This document shows, piece by piece, positions 47,961 through 59,143 of a stretch of DNA of 64,000 bases. Source of the DNA: Dioscorea cayenensis subsp. rotundata (Eukaryota > Streptophyta > Magnoliopsida > Dioscoreales > Dioscoreaceae). How positions within the stretch are numbered: the first letter of the stretch is position 1; each line of letters begins with the position of its first letter. Under the pieces are notes generated by a model, which was not told the DNA's origin, did no database searches, and saw only the letters and a program-made list of their open reading frames with translations. The translations under genes and the position numbers were made by a program. Where the stretch lies: the NCBI RefSeq assembly GCF_009730915.1, contig NC_052475.1:558001-622000 (forward strand), read 5' to 3'.

Positions 47961-48308
47961 CTCCTTCTCCTTCCCCTCAAATCAGCAGCAAAATCGAAGC
48001 TTGATGAAGCTCAAGAGATCTTGATTGAGAGAGATAGAGAGAGAATCCGCTAGGGTTTTCGGTCGGGCTCTGGAACTCGAGCTTCGGTCTTATATATTCC
48101 ACTGACACCGTTCATCTCATCAATGGACGGTCCATATTAAATCGGGGTTTAATCCACCGGCTTCAATCTGGACCGTCCGTAATAATAGTTTAACGATCTC
48201 AACGAAGTGTTCCTCTTCCCCAAATTTCGCTCCCGGCTCTCCGTTCTCCCGAGCTCTCGATCTTCTCTCATGGCGGTGCTCTTGTAGGAGTACCCACCAA
48301 CTAGCACG
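47961..48308. promoter_or_regulatory. Divergent promoter shared by BUD31 and HDA9
   Basis: Only 348 bases separate the two start codons, which point outward. It contains a telo-box-type ctagggtttt at 48050-48059 on the BUD31 leader side, GA-rich leader sequence, and an inverted pair ggacggtcc (48125-48133) / ggaccgtcc (48171-48179). No clear TATA box on the HDA9 side. This suggests co-regulated housekeeping expression. Confidence 0.65.
48050..48059 (-). promoter_or_regulatory. Telo-box-like motif (aaaaccctag on minus strand)
   Basis: Matches the AAACCCTA core found in promoters and leaders of many plant growth-related housekeeping genes. It lies about 90 bases before the BUD31 ATG. Confidence 0.5.
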
Positions 48309-51300
48309 ATGCCCTCGAAGGACCGAATTGCCTACTTCTACGACGGTATTTCCTTGCCAATCCCTTCTTTTTCTCCTTGTTATTCTTCAAAGTTCGAGTT
48401 CTTTCTTTCAGGGGATGTGGGGAGTGTGTACTTTGGACCGAATCATCCGATGAAGCCACACCGCCTTTGCATGACCCATCATCTTGTTCTTTCGTATGGG
48501 CTTCACAACAAGATGGAGATTTATGTGAGTTTGAACGCTTATTTTGTTTATTTTGTAGCATTATTTGTGCTTGATTCGTTCCCTTGCTCTCGGTTTTTGT
48601 AGCGGCCGCACAAGGCGTATCCGGTGGAGCTTGCGCAGTTCCATTCGCCGGATTATGTGGAGTTCTTGCATCGAATCACTCCTGACACGCAACACTTGTT
48701 TGCTAATGACCTCAAGCGATGTAAGTGCTTACTTCCTTCATCTGCTTCTCTTTATGCATCAAATCGTGTGCTAAAGCAAGCATTTTGGAAGAATTTATGA
48801 GGCTTGTTGCTAATGTGTACTTGACACCAATAGATAATCTTGGTGAAGACTGCCCTGTTTTTGATAATCTGTTTGAGTTCTGTCAGATGTATGCTGGCGG
48901 CACGATAGGTAAGCTTTGTTGGCTTTGGTGTAAGTGGAACAACAATGCATGAATTTTCTCAGCTGCCATTTGTTATATAGATGCTGCCAGAAGGTTGAAC
49001 AATAAACTTTGTGATATTGCTGTAAATTGGGCTGGTGGTCTACATCACGCAAAGAAATGTGAGGCGTCCGGATTTTGCTATATCAACGACTTGGTATTGG
49101 GAATATTGGAGCTGCTTAAGCATCATGCTCGAGTGCTATACATTGATATTGATGTTCATCATGGGGATGGAGTTGAAGAAGCCTTCTACTTTACAGACAG
49201 GTAATGGCTGTAATAACTTATTCGACAGAAGTTTTAGATGTATATAGGAAACTATAGTTCTTACAGCTGAGATTTTTGTACGCTGAGCATCTCATTACTT
49301 TCCTTTTTATGATGGTACCACTTGTATTAATCTTTTATAGCCTCAATACCTCAGGGTAATGACAGTCAGTTTTCACAAGTTCGGTGACATGTTCTTTCCG
49401 GGAACTGGCGACGTTAAGGTAGTAAATTTCTCATTTCACAGTTGATGACATAAGGTTTTGGACTGATTTATTGTACATGTTTCATTCTGTAGTTTTTGTG
49501 GTAGACTGTACGTTTGATGCAAAGATCATTGATAAATGTTTTGTGTCTTACCTATTGAACCCATTTATAACCTCATTTGCATTGGTGTGGCAAATTTCTT
49601 TCTTTGGAATAAGTAGTCCTAGATTAGATCATTTGAATTACATGCAAGAACGTGACCAGGTTATTTAATAAAATTTAAAGTGCTAGTGGATCTTTTGTGG
49701 CCTCCAAATGGAGGCTCAAAATGCTGTGATGTCATCTTCTTCTCAACAGTATATATATATAAATGTATGCATATACATTCATATACTTGTTAGGTTTGCT
49801 GTAACTAATCATGATAGTGTTGCCTTTTTATTTTTGAAGGATATTGGTGAAAGAGAAGGAAAGTACTATGCGATCAATGTGCCACTTAAAGATGGCATAG
49901 ATGATGCCTCCTTTATTCGACTTTTCAAGATAGTAAGTCGGGAACCTCTTGGGTGGTAAGATCAATGAATAATGCAACATTTATGTTTCTAATGATTTTA
50001 ACTAAAGTTATTCCATCTTGTAGATCATTGCCAAGGTTGTTGAGACATATTTACCAAATGTTATAGTTCTTCAATGTGGAGCTGATTCTCTTGCTGGAGA
50101 TCGCTTGGGTTGCTTCAATCTCTCCATAGATGGTGTTTATCCTACTAATGCCTGGCTGATATTATCAATATATTAATAGTTCCTTTTTTGAATATATACA
50201 TTTAAGTTGTAGATAGCATCCTCCTTAGCTCACGTTATTAGTTTTTTAACTTTTATTGGTTGCCTTGATTGGGCTTATATTTACAGTTACCAGTATGATA
50301 TCATTTCAGGGCATGCTGAATGTGTGAAGTTTGTGAAAAATTTCAAATTACCTTTGCTGGTATGTCTTCAAATCTGACCATTTTATTGGCATATGGTTGT
50401 TATTTAACTGACAACCCACTTGTTAGGTAACTGGTGGTGGTGGTTACACTAAGGAAAATGTAGCTCGTTGCTGGACTGTTGAAACTGGAGTTTTATTAGA
50501 GACAGAGCTTCCAAATGGTATAAATATGCATTTTCTTTCTCATAATTTGATTTGTACATGCAATCATCAATCAAGAGAGACTGCGAAACTGTATGAAACC
50601 CATATCTAACATCTTCTTTTTGACCACTTTTTAGTTAGAGCACTTCAGACAAACAAGTGATTCTAATTTGTGTGAGACAGCCCTGCTTTCCAATGTAATT
50701 GGTAGATGGATTGCTGTTTAAATATAAATTTAAATTCAAATAAGAAAGTGTCCTGTTGGAAGTATTTCAAAATACAAAGGGTTTGGAAATGCAGGATTTG
50801 GAAAAATGAGTTCAGGCTGAACTTCCAACTTTTATGCTTTAAGTGGGATTTTTAGATCCACTCTTCAGTTCCATCTTGATAATCAAACCATATATTTGAG
50901 TTGAGGTATAGATTCTGGGGTTCAAATTCTGGGAGAACAAAAGAGACCCTGAGTGGATATCATGGTGTGTTGTTTGAATGGGAAATAGCAACAAATCATT
51001 TTGTGGTAGCCTTTTGGACATGATCTTGTAGATGCCAATGGTGAAATGCTGACGCAATATGATTTGATAAGGCTTGTTCTTCATTTTCATGTTAACATTT
51101 GCATTTCCTTTTTATGAAGAAAGGCTTACCATTCACTTCATCTTAAACATATGTAGGGGCATTTTGCTTCCACTTTGGACAGTCTTATGACATCTTCCCT
51201 AAGCTTTTCTATGGACACCAGAGAAGTGGTTACCTCCAGGCAGTAAAGCTATTTTAGATCCTTAACACAATTTCATATTTCCACATACATGAAATAAACC

Positions 51301-53668
51301 TCTTAGTGGACTGTCATTTTTAACTGAAAGGCATCAACTCGAGTAAGGTTTTTTGTCATCTCATTTACACATAATATGTCCAAGATGTATGCATTAGTTT
51401 ATTCTGCATGTTACAATTTGTGTTTTGGTTAATTGTTTCTATTTAGTTAATTCCTTTATGGTTCTACGACATACCCATCTTAATTTCAAATTTGTTAAAT
51501 AGAATGCAACATCTTCTTGGGTAAGTTTTTGTGTATAAATATTTATGAATCAACATGAGACCACTTATTATTTATTGATTATGCTTTCATTACCTGGTTT
51601 CTAACACTACATTTATTCTGTCTTTCACAGAAATTCCTGACAATGAATATATTCAATATTTTGCTCCAGAATTTTCACTGAAGATTCAGAGTGGAAACTT
51701 GGTAAGGTGGTTGTTATAGTTTTGCAATCATATTCAACTGCCTGTTGTCACAGATCTTGATGTTACTGGTATCAGGTGTACCTCTCCCCTCTGAGTGAAT
51801 AACAACTCTACGACGAGAACCCGATTTCAATATCGCTAATTGAACCTCTATTTATTCAACTCTCTCACACAGCTTTTATAATTGGCTCTTTAGCAACAAT
51901 TTTCTTGGAATGTTTCAAACTTTTATCCTTTTAAAATCAATTTTGTAGGAGAACTTGAACAGTAAATCATACTTGAGCTCGATCAAAGTACAAGTTCTGG
52001 AAAGTCTTCGGTGCATACAGCATGCTCCAAGTGTTCAGATGCAAGAGGTAAGTTAATTGTGTTTATTATTTGGACTATTGCAGATCATTAGTGGCTTGAC
52101 TTAACCTGTTTTTTTATATTCATGGCTTGTTTCTCACCTAATGGGAGACCTTGTGCATAGTTTTTGAGGGTCATAGATTTTCTTTCTGGTTGCACAACTT
52201 TTTAAATTTATTGTGAAAAAGGAATTTTATTTGCCATGCCCATGCCAAAGCACTTATGATTTACCTGCAGGTTCCCCCAGATTTTTATATTCCAGATTTT
52301 GATGAAGATGAGCAAGACCCTGATGAACGAGTAGACCGTAAGTGTTATATTTCAATAATAATACTTGAATATTTACGAATATTTGCTTTAAATATTTACT
52401 TGAAAGTTTGTAGAATCGAATCCCACATCAAAGAAAAGGGAAAAGGGTGCAGGTCCTTGAGATGGTTCAAAAGGACCTGCAGGTCTCTGCAATGCCCTCA
52501 TTTTAAGATTTTTTGTTTTTTAAAAAATTAGTTTTGTTGAAATTACCACTCTATCCCAATGTTGTTTTCTCCTTTTCTTCCCCTCCTTCCCTGGCGACCT
52601 CCTGCACCTTGCCCAGCCATGGCGAGTGTGCATCAGGTCAGGCATGTCCGGTGAGCTCATGCAGGGCTAACGAGCTCACTTGCGGCATCATAATCCTTGC
52701 CCTCTGCATCACAACAACACAATGAACATAAACAACAGCAACAAGGTGATGGTAAGCCTGTGTCATCCTCATAATCCTCTCCCCATCCATGTCCTTAACC
52801 ACCATGGGCAATAATGCTTCATGTGGCTGCTCAAAAGAAACACAAGCTCACACGGGCACAAAGCCATGAGTCTCAATTTCATCTCCATTGCCTCCATTCT
52901 CTCTGCCAGAGCCCCTGGGCATGCTCGTCCCAATCTTGGGGAGATTTGTGGGCTATGCTACCTCTGGAGTGTGCCGTCCTCTTCATCATCAAATAATTCG
53001 CCTTCAGAGTCATTTTAGCCACCGGGATTGATTCGCATGGTGGATAAGCTTGCCTTGGTGAGCTCACCGGGTCATGGCGAACTCATGCGTGACCTTGCAA
53101 GCTACATGCGAGTTCCCACAGACCCAAATGAGCTCACTAGGAGAGAAAGCATAGAGGCAAGTGTAAAATTATAATTTTTTTATTAAAAAAATATTCAATT
53201 AATTTAAAATATATGGATTGAATGCGAAAGTTTTTGTAATAAAATGGTTTTTTTGGTTTTAGAAAGTCATAGGTATTCTTGGGGTGTGTTTGGGAATGGG
53301 GAGGCACTTTGTGGTCATTCCTTGTTAAGAAAAAGGAATAAAACTTGGAAGAGCCATAACGAATCTGAAGGTCCTTGATATTTTGTTTTGTTATTGATTC
53401 TGTTTCCACTGCTTCTTCTTCTCCTCTAAATCATTCTTATTACTGTGACAAATTTCTTTTAAGATGGTACAGGAATTTTTTAAGCAAACTAACTTAACCT
53501 TTCTTTTCAGAGTTTTGATACTGTATTCTTCAATTTCCTAACAGCAGTGTTTCCTCCTTTTGTTAACTTGCTATGTCAGAGCATACCCAAGACAAGCAAA
53601 TTCAGCGCGATGATGAATATTATGAAGGGGATAATGACAATGATCAAAACATGGACGATGGTCCCTAA
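48309..53668 (+). CDS. HDA9: Class I histone deacetylase HDA9
   Basis: An RPD3-type zinc-dependent histone deacetylase, 431 residues in 14 exons: 48309-48345, 48412-48524, 48603-48720, 48834-48908, 48981-49200, 49355-49418, 49840-49932, 50024-50132, 50310-50359, 50427-50517, 51631-51701, 51949-52047, 52271-52337 and 53580-53668. All have GT-AG borders and an open joined frame. Catalytic features are present: [50 protein letters not shown] and [16 protein letters not shown]. The C-terminal half is characteristic of HDA9 rather than HDA6/19: [20 protein letters not shown] and [18 protein letters not shown], ending NMDDGP. In Arabidopsis HDA9 removes H3K9/K27 acetyl marks and affects flowering, senescence and thermomorphogenesis. 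No frameshift is seen. Confidence 0.96.
52338..53579 (+). other. HDA9 intron 13 with unusual GC-richer insert
   Basis: At 1,242 bases this is the largest HDA9 intron. A stretch of about 52440-53150 is more GC-rich than the flanks, repeats gagctca several times and begins with an 11-base inverted repeat (tgcaggtcctt 52448-52458, aaggacctgca 52471-52481). It is possibly an inserted element; ends and target duplication were not resolved. Confidence 0.4.
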
Positions 53669-55107
53669 ACTGAAAACAATTTATGCAGGCACAAAATGCT
53701 GTGTTCACTGGAATATTATAGTATTTAGACTCAAGGTATGCCTTATAAACTTTCTTTCCAATCAATCATTCAGACTTATACTTTGCAGCTCCAAACTAAA
53801 CTGCTTCATTGCTAGTATGATTGTAAACCTAGTTAGATGAGGCTCATAAAATCATGGGAGATGATGTCTGCAATTCTTTGACATTCCTTGGTTTTCGTGG
53901 TGCAGATGTTGTCAAAGCTCTTCACAATTGATCAATAGACTGATTAGTTATTATAGGTAAACCATTTTCAGACTGGCAGGAGCATTTTGGGAGAGGACAA
54001 AAGAAGTTCTCTGTTTCTTGTTCATGTTTGGAAGAAACTCTGTGCATACATACCTCTAAACAGTAATATAACATACATTGAAATGTTACAAGAACCATCA
54101 AACCCATTTAAAGAAATTCTTTAAACAATTGGGTGCAATGCTTGCTGTTTTCTTTTTTGTTCAATGTACCTGTGAATTTCCAGTCAATTCAAAGCTCCTT
54201 TCAATGATATGATAACAGATTAAGGTAATTATTTTTTCTGTCATCAGGGAATGAATGCAGGTTTGTGAATAATTCTGACCCTTTTGTCCTCATATAGGAA
54301 GCTTCAAAGTTTGTTTTGGTGCAAGCTAATAAGGCACTAATGTGATGATGAAAAAAAAAGTGATTATTTCTATTGTTTGATAAGCTAATCATCACTTGCT
54401 TGCACTCAAAACTCAGTTCATTCTCATCTTATCTTCTTCATTGATGAATATGAGAAATATCTTGGAGCCAAAAACCAAGTGAATTTGATTCTTTTGAAAC
54501 TTGGGATATGAGACAACATCCGAAGTTCCTGAAGCCACAAATAGTGGTTAGATTTTTGCAAACTTTGTCCAAGCAAGATGTAACTATCCTGACAATGAGG
54601 AGAAAAACAAATGGCTTTTACAAGTTGGTTCTCATTGCATGATGAGAAACGTGACCATTTTATTTTAGATGGTGACATTGATAATTATAAAATTCAAAGT
54701 TATGGTTTTTATTTTTATTATTTTATTTTATTAATTAAATTCTATATTTCCATAATTATTTCCATAACAACGTTATAATGCATTGTTTAAAGAAATAAAT
54801 TTTTTATTTATTTACCAAAAAAAAAAATAAACACTCCTTGGAGCCCCTTAAATGAGAAATAGGCGTATTTAGGCGCAGTAATAATTAGTTGATTTTATTA
54901 GAAATCGGCGTGCAAAGACGAGTCGTGGCAAAAAGAAGCCGAAATGAAAGGCTCCAAAAATAAAATAAATAATTAAATAAATATATAAATATTTTTTCTT
55001 AGAAAAAAAATATAATAATTTTTACATTATTCATGAAACGAAGGTTCTTTCATGCTCCACGTCTCTCTCTCTCTCTATTTAGGGGAGCACGAGGAACCAG
55101 AGCTCCC
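53669..55107. other. HDA9 3' UTR and intergenic
   Basis: No gene. The right end (54700-55080) is AT-rich and leads into a (CT)n tract (55062-55075) at the start of the invertase leader. Confidence 0.45.
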
Positions 55108-55545
55108 ATCCAAATCGTCTGAAATTTAGGTTTTTTCTCGTCCCATTTGATCGCGGAGACACACGAAGCCCGAGGTGAGATTTCCCCTCCGATTGCGCCA
55201 TCTGTTTGTGTTTTGATCTTGTACTAAGATTACCGTAAATAGATTCATTAGGGTTTTGTTATTTCTGGTTGTAAATGTGAGATTGCCATCCCGAATGTTC
55301 CATTTTTGAATCTTGGATTAAAGTTGTGGGTTTAATTCGCCAAGATGTGATTTTGATTGTAATTTTTTTTTGGGTATGATTTTTAACTTGGCAAAGCGAA
55401 ATTTTTGGTTTTGATACGTTGATGAAGGTTTTAGTTTGACTCACTTGCATTGGTGCTTCTCTGCTCAGGTCTCTGGATTTTAGAAGACGAGGAACATTGA
55501 TTGAGTGTTGTTAGATCTTTTGATTTAATTGATTTTTGTATCACG
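55108..55545 (+). promoter_or_regulatory. Invertase 5' leader with a leader intron
   Basis: A probable 5' UTR exon ends at 55174 (cccgag|gtgaga). The leader intron 55175-55468 ends ctgctcag, and a second leader segment 55469-55545 joins directly to the ATG. The transcription start is not visible. Confidence 0.6.
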
Positions 55546-58500
55546 ATGGTGATTTCGGAGGTAGCCCTGCATGTTTTTTCTGGGGCGGTGCCTGGCCCTC
55601 GTTGTGATCTTTTAAACAGCAATTTACACTTCAGAGTACCAAGAAGAATCAATGCTATTTGTAGAAAGAAGCAGTTTTCTAATTCATTCAATGGATCATC
55701 GCACAATCGCATGTGGATTTATGGAATGCCATCTGATGATCTGTCTTTGCAATGTCATTGCCAAAAGGCTGAGGGTGTTGCTGGTGTAACCAGTGATGGT
55801 GGAAATGGGGCCTGGTTTAAGGATCCTGGCACCACAGTAAACCAGATTATTAGTGACACGAATGGCCAGAAAATTCTTGGTGTTGAGGAGCTTCAGCAGT
55901 CAAACAATGGGAAACCAGATGTGGGTGATAGTACTATGTCAGCTTCAGATGTAGCAGCTAGTCATGCCGCACGTAAGAAAAAGGGTAGTTCTATTGAGGA
56001 TGAAGCATGGCGCCTTTTGCGGGATTCTGTGGTTTATTATTGTGGTAGTCCTGTTGGAACCATTGCTGCGAATGACCCTGCTGATTCCAGTGTTTTGAAC
56101 TATGATCAAGTCTTCATTCGTGACTTCATACCTTCTGGCATTGCTTTCCTTTTAAAGGGGGAATATGATATTGTACGGAACTTCATTCTTTACACTCTTC
56201 AGCTTCAGGTAAACTTTGATTTCTGTTGCTTGTGTATGTTTTAGAATTTCTGTTTTGTTTTGACAGCATGAATAGTTTATCTGCCTGAGAAGCAATGCGG
56301 GTAGTGGTTAGGCTCTGATAGAGGCCATGTGTACTGAGATTTGGAACCTGATGGATCTTGAGTAGTTCTACAGTTGCAATTGCTTCTAAATGCTACATTT
56401 CCCCTCCGTTTGCTTGATCTTTTGGACTGAAATAGTTTATATCTCATTGAGTTTATATTTTCGAGTGTAGGTAAAGGTTACTTTCGATGCCTGGTGCATG
56501 CTTGTGGTTCCTGCTGTAAATTTTAATTTACTATTTTTTTATTCTGACAGAGCTGGGAGAAAACAATGGACTGCCATAGTCCTGGTCAAGGATTGATGCC
56601 TGCCAGCTTCAAGGTGCGAACTGTTCCACTTGATGGAGATGAATCAGCAACTGAAGAGGTCTTGGATCCTGACTTTGGAGAGGCTGCAATTGGCCGTGTT
56701 GCACCAGTTGATTCAGGTGAATAAAATCCACTAGTTTATAAGGCTTTTCCAGGTGAGGGAAGCATGATGTTTTATGAGGTCTTCCTGGTAGAAGTATTTG
56801 TAATTTGATTCTTACGCTTAAGTTACATTTCACTGGGATGAGCTTTCATTATTTTGATCTTTGCTTTCTTGGCCTGCAGTAGGCCCTTAATTTTGCTCCA
56901 CTTTTAGTTTTACTGTACACTGCAGGATTGTGGTGGATTTATACTGTTAAGGGCATATGGGAAATGTTCTGGGGATCTTTCAGTTCAAGAGCGAATTGAT
57001 GTGCAGACAGGGATTAAGATGATTTTAAGGCTTTGTCTGGCTGATGGCTTTGATATGTTTCCAACATTACTTGTGACAGATGGTTCTTGCATGATTGATC
57101 GTCGCATGGGTATTCATGGCCACCCTCTGGAAATCCAAGTAATCCTCATTCTAGAATTGTTTGCTGACATCTATATGTTGTTTCTCCCTTGTGAACACTT
57201 TAGGCTTCAGTTGATCAATTCTTTAGATTTCATTTAAAAAGTCACCAAGACGGGCATTGTCTATGCTACTTTATTGTCGCTTTTGGTTTTGCATAAATTA
57301 ATTGAGCATCAGTAGGATTTGATTGGCTGTGAGTTGTCTCCATTAAAATGTGTATTTTTTTTCCCTTAAATAACAGCAAACTGTCATATAGTAAGTGATT
57401 TAAGAATCCTTAAATGAGTTAAAGCCCTGATGGAGCTTTTTACATTTTGCAGGCATTGTTTTATTCTGCTCTTCTATGTGCACGTGAAATGCTTGCTCCA
57501 GAGGATGGATCAGCCGATCTTATACGGGCACTGAATAACAGGTTAATAGCATTATCGTTTCATATTAGGGAGTATTACTGGGTCGACATGAGAAAATTGA
57601 ATGAGATCTATCGATACAAAACAGAGGAGTATTCATATGATGCTGTGAACAAGTTCAATATCTACCCAGATCAGATTTCTCCATGGCTAGTTGAGTGGAT
57701 GCCTAACAAAGGAGGTTATCTTATTGGTAATCTGCAGCCTGCTCACATGGATTTCCGTTTTTTTACTCTGGGAAATCTTTGGTCTGTTGTGAGCAGTTTG
57801 GCAACAACAAATCAATCTCATGCTATTTTGGATCTCATAGAGGCTAAGTGGTCTGATTTAGTGTCAGACATGCCTTTCAAGATTTGCTATCCTGCTCTTG
57901 AGGGTCAGGAGTGGAAGATCATTACTGGCAGTGATCCTAAGAACACGTTAAGTTTCCGTCTCTATTCTAAAGTTTTAGTTTCTTTAGTAATTCATCTTAT
58001 CTATTATTGAACTTCCCTAGTCTTTGATTCTGGTGCAGGCCTTGGTCATACCACAATGGAGGTTCTTGGCCAACACTTCTCTGGCAGGTCAGCTTTGTTG
58101 TTTGCCTAAAATTATTTTATATGCTTTTTCCTGTTCCTCTATGATTCCATACGCAACGCCACATTTTTCATGGTTGTTGAGTTTTTTTTTTTAATATAAA
58201 TATCTTTTAATCAAGGAATGTAAGATTTTTATCCCCATTTCTAGTCATCATTACTTTCCTACTGACTAAACATCTTTGGAAATGCTTGTGGATGTGTCTA
58301 TGCACATGTGCAGCTTACGGTTGCTTGTATAAAGATGAATCGCCCAGAGATTGCTGCAAGAGCTATTGATGTTGCTGAGAAGCGGATAGCAGCAGATAAA
58401 TGGCCGGAATATTATGACACAAAGAAAGCACGGTTCATCGGTAAACAGGCTCATCTCTACCAGACATGGTCCATTGCAGGTTACCTTGTGGCAAAGCAGT

Positions 58501-58643
58501 TGCTTGCCAATCCTGACGCTGCTAACATTCTATGGAATGAGGAGGATGTGGAGATCATCAACGCCTTGAATCTCATGGTGGACTCTTCCAACCCACGCAG
58601 CAAACGAGGTCGAAAAATTTTAAAGAAGACCTACATCGTTTGA
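55546..58643 (+). CDS. INVE: Alkaline/neutral invertase (GH100), plastid INVE-like; one apparent +1 frameshift
   Basis: It hydrolyses sucrose to glucose and fructose. Six coding exons: 55546-56208, 56551-56716, 56926-57138, 57453-57946, 58039-58087 and 58314-58643. The N-terminal ~130 residues are non-conserved and transit-peptide-like. The GH100 core includes [113 protein letters not shown] and [16 protein letters not shown]. It ends KKTYIV, TGA. At the T run 56938-56940 one extra base breaks LWWI from [20 protein letters not shown]; without it the protein is 637 residues. Organisation and leader-intron pattern fit the plastid/mitochondrial alpha group, with INVE the closest recalled relative; the mitochondrial INVA/C types are less similar at the N-terminus. 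Confidence 0.92.
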
Positions 58644-59143
58644 AAGATATCATTTAGTTCCCAGTTCAATGTAAATATTCTGATCAAGACGCTGGTGTAT
58701 TTGTTGTTTTACCTGGGGCTGTATATTTGTTCGCCTCTTGTTTAGTTATTTCCATTTGTTATATCTTGGATATCTGAACACAAGAATGTGCTTAAAATTG
58801 AATTCTTATATTGTTACCATCATCAATTAAAGTCAAAGACTTTGTTGATTTGGTGTGTGTTCCTATTGCCACAAAAAATGTGATATTTCAAGTGATACAT
58901 TAGGAACATTTGAATTTGATCACAGAATTAAAACTGAGCTCCTGTGTTTCTTCTTTTGGGAGTCATATCCAAGTAAATTAAAGGGATACCCAGACATTGC
59001 TGTATTGCACATCATCTATAACCCGTAGATTATCAATTACAATGATATAGCTCAACACATACATACATACATAAAAGGCACAAGAGTAAACCAGACGATT
59101 ATGAAGAAACCAGAGAAGACTGTTACAAGAAAAGGGCTTCATC
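58644..59143. other. Convergent 3' intergenic region
   Basis: Holds the 3' UTRs of the invertase (+) and kinase (-) genes, which are tail to tail. An (acat)n run lies near 59056-59071. Confidence 0.5.
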
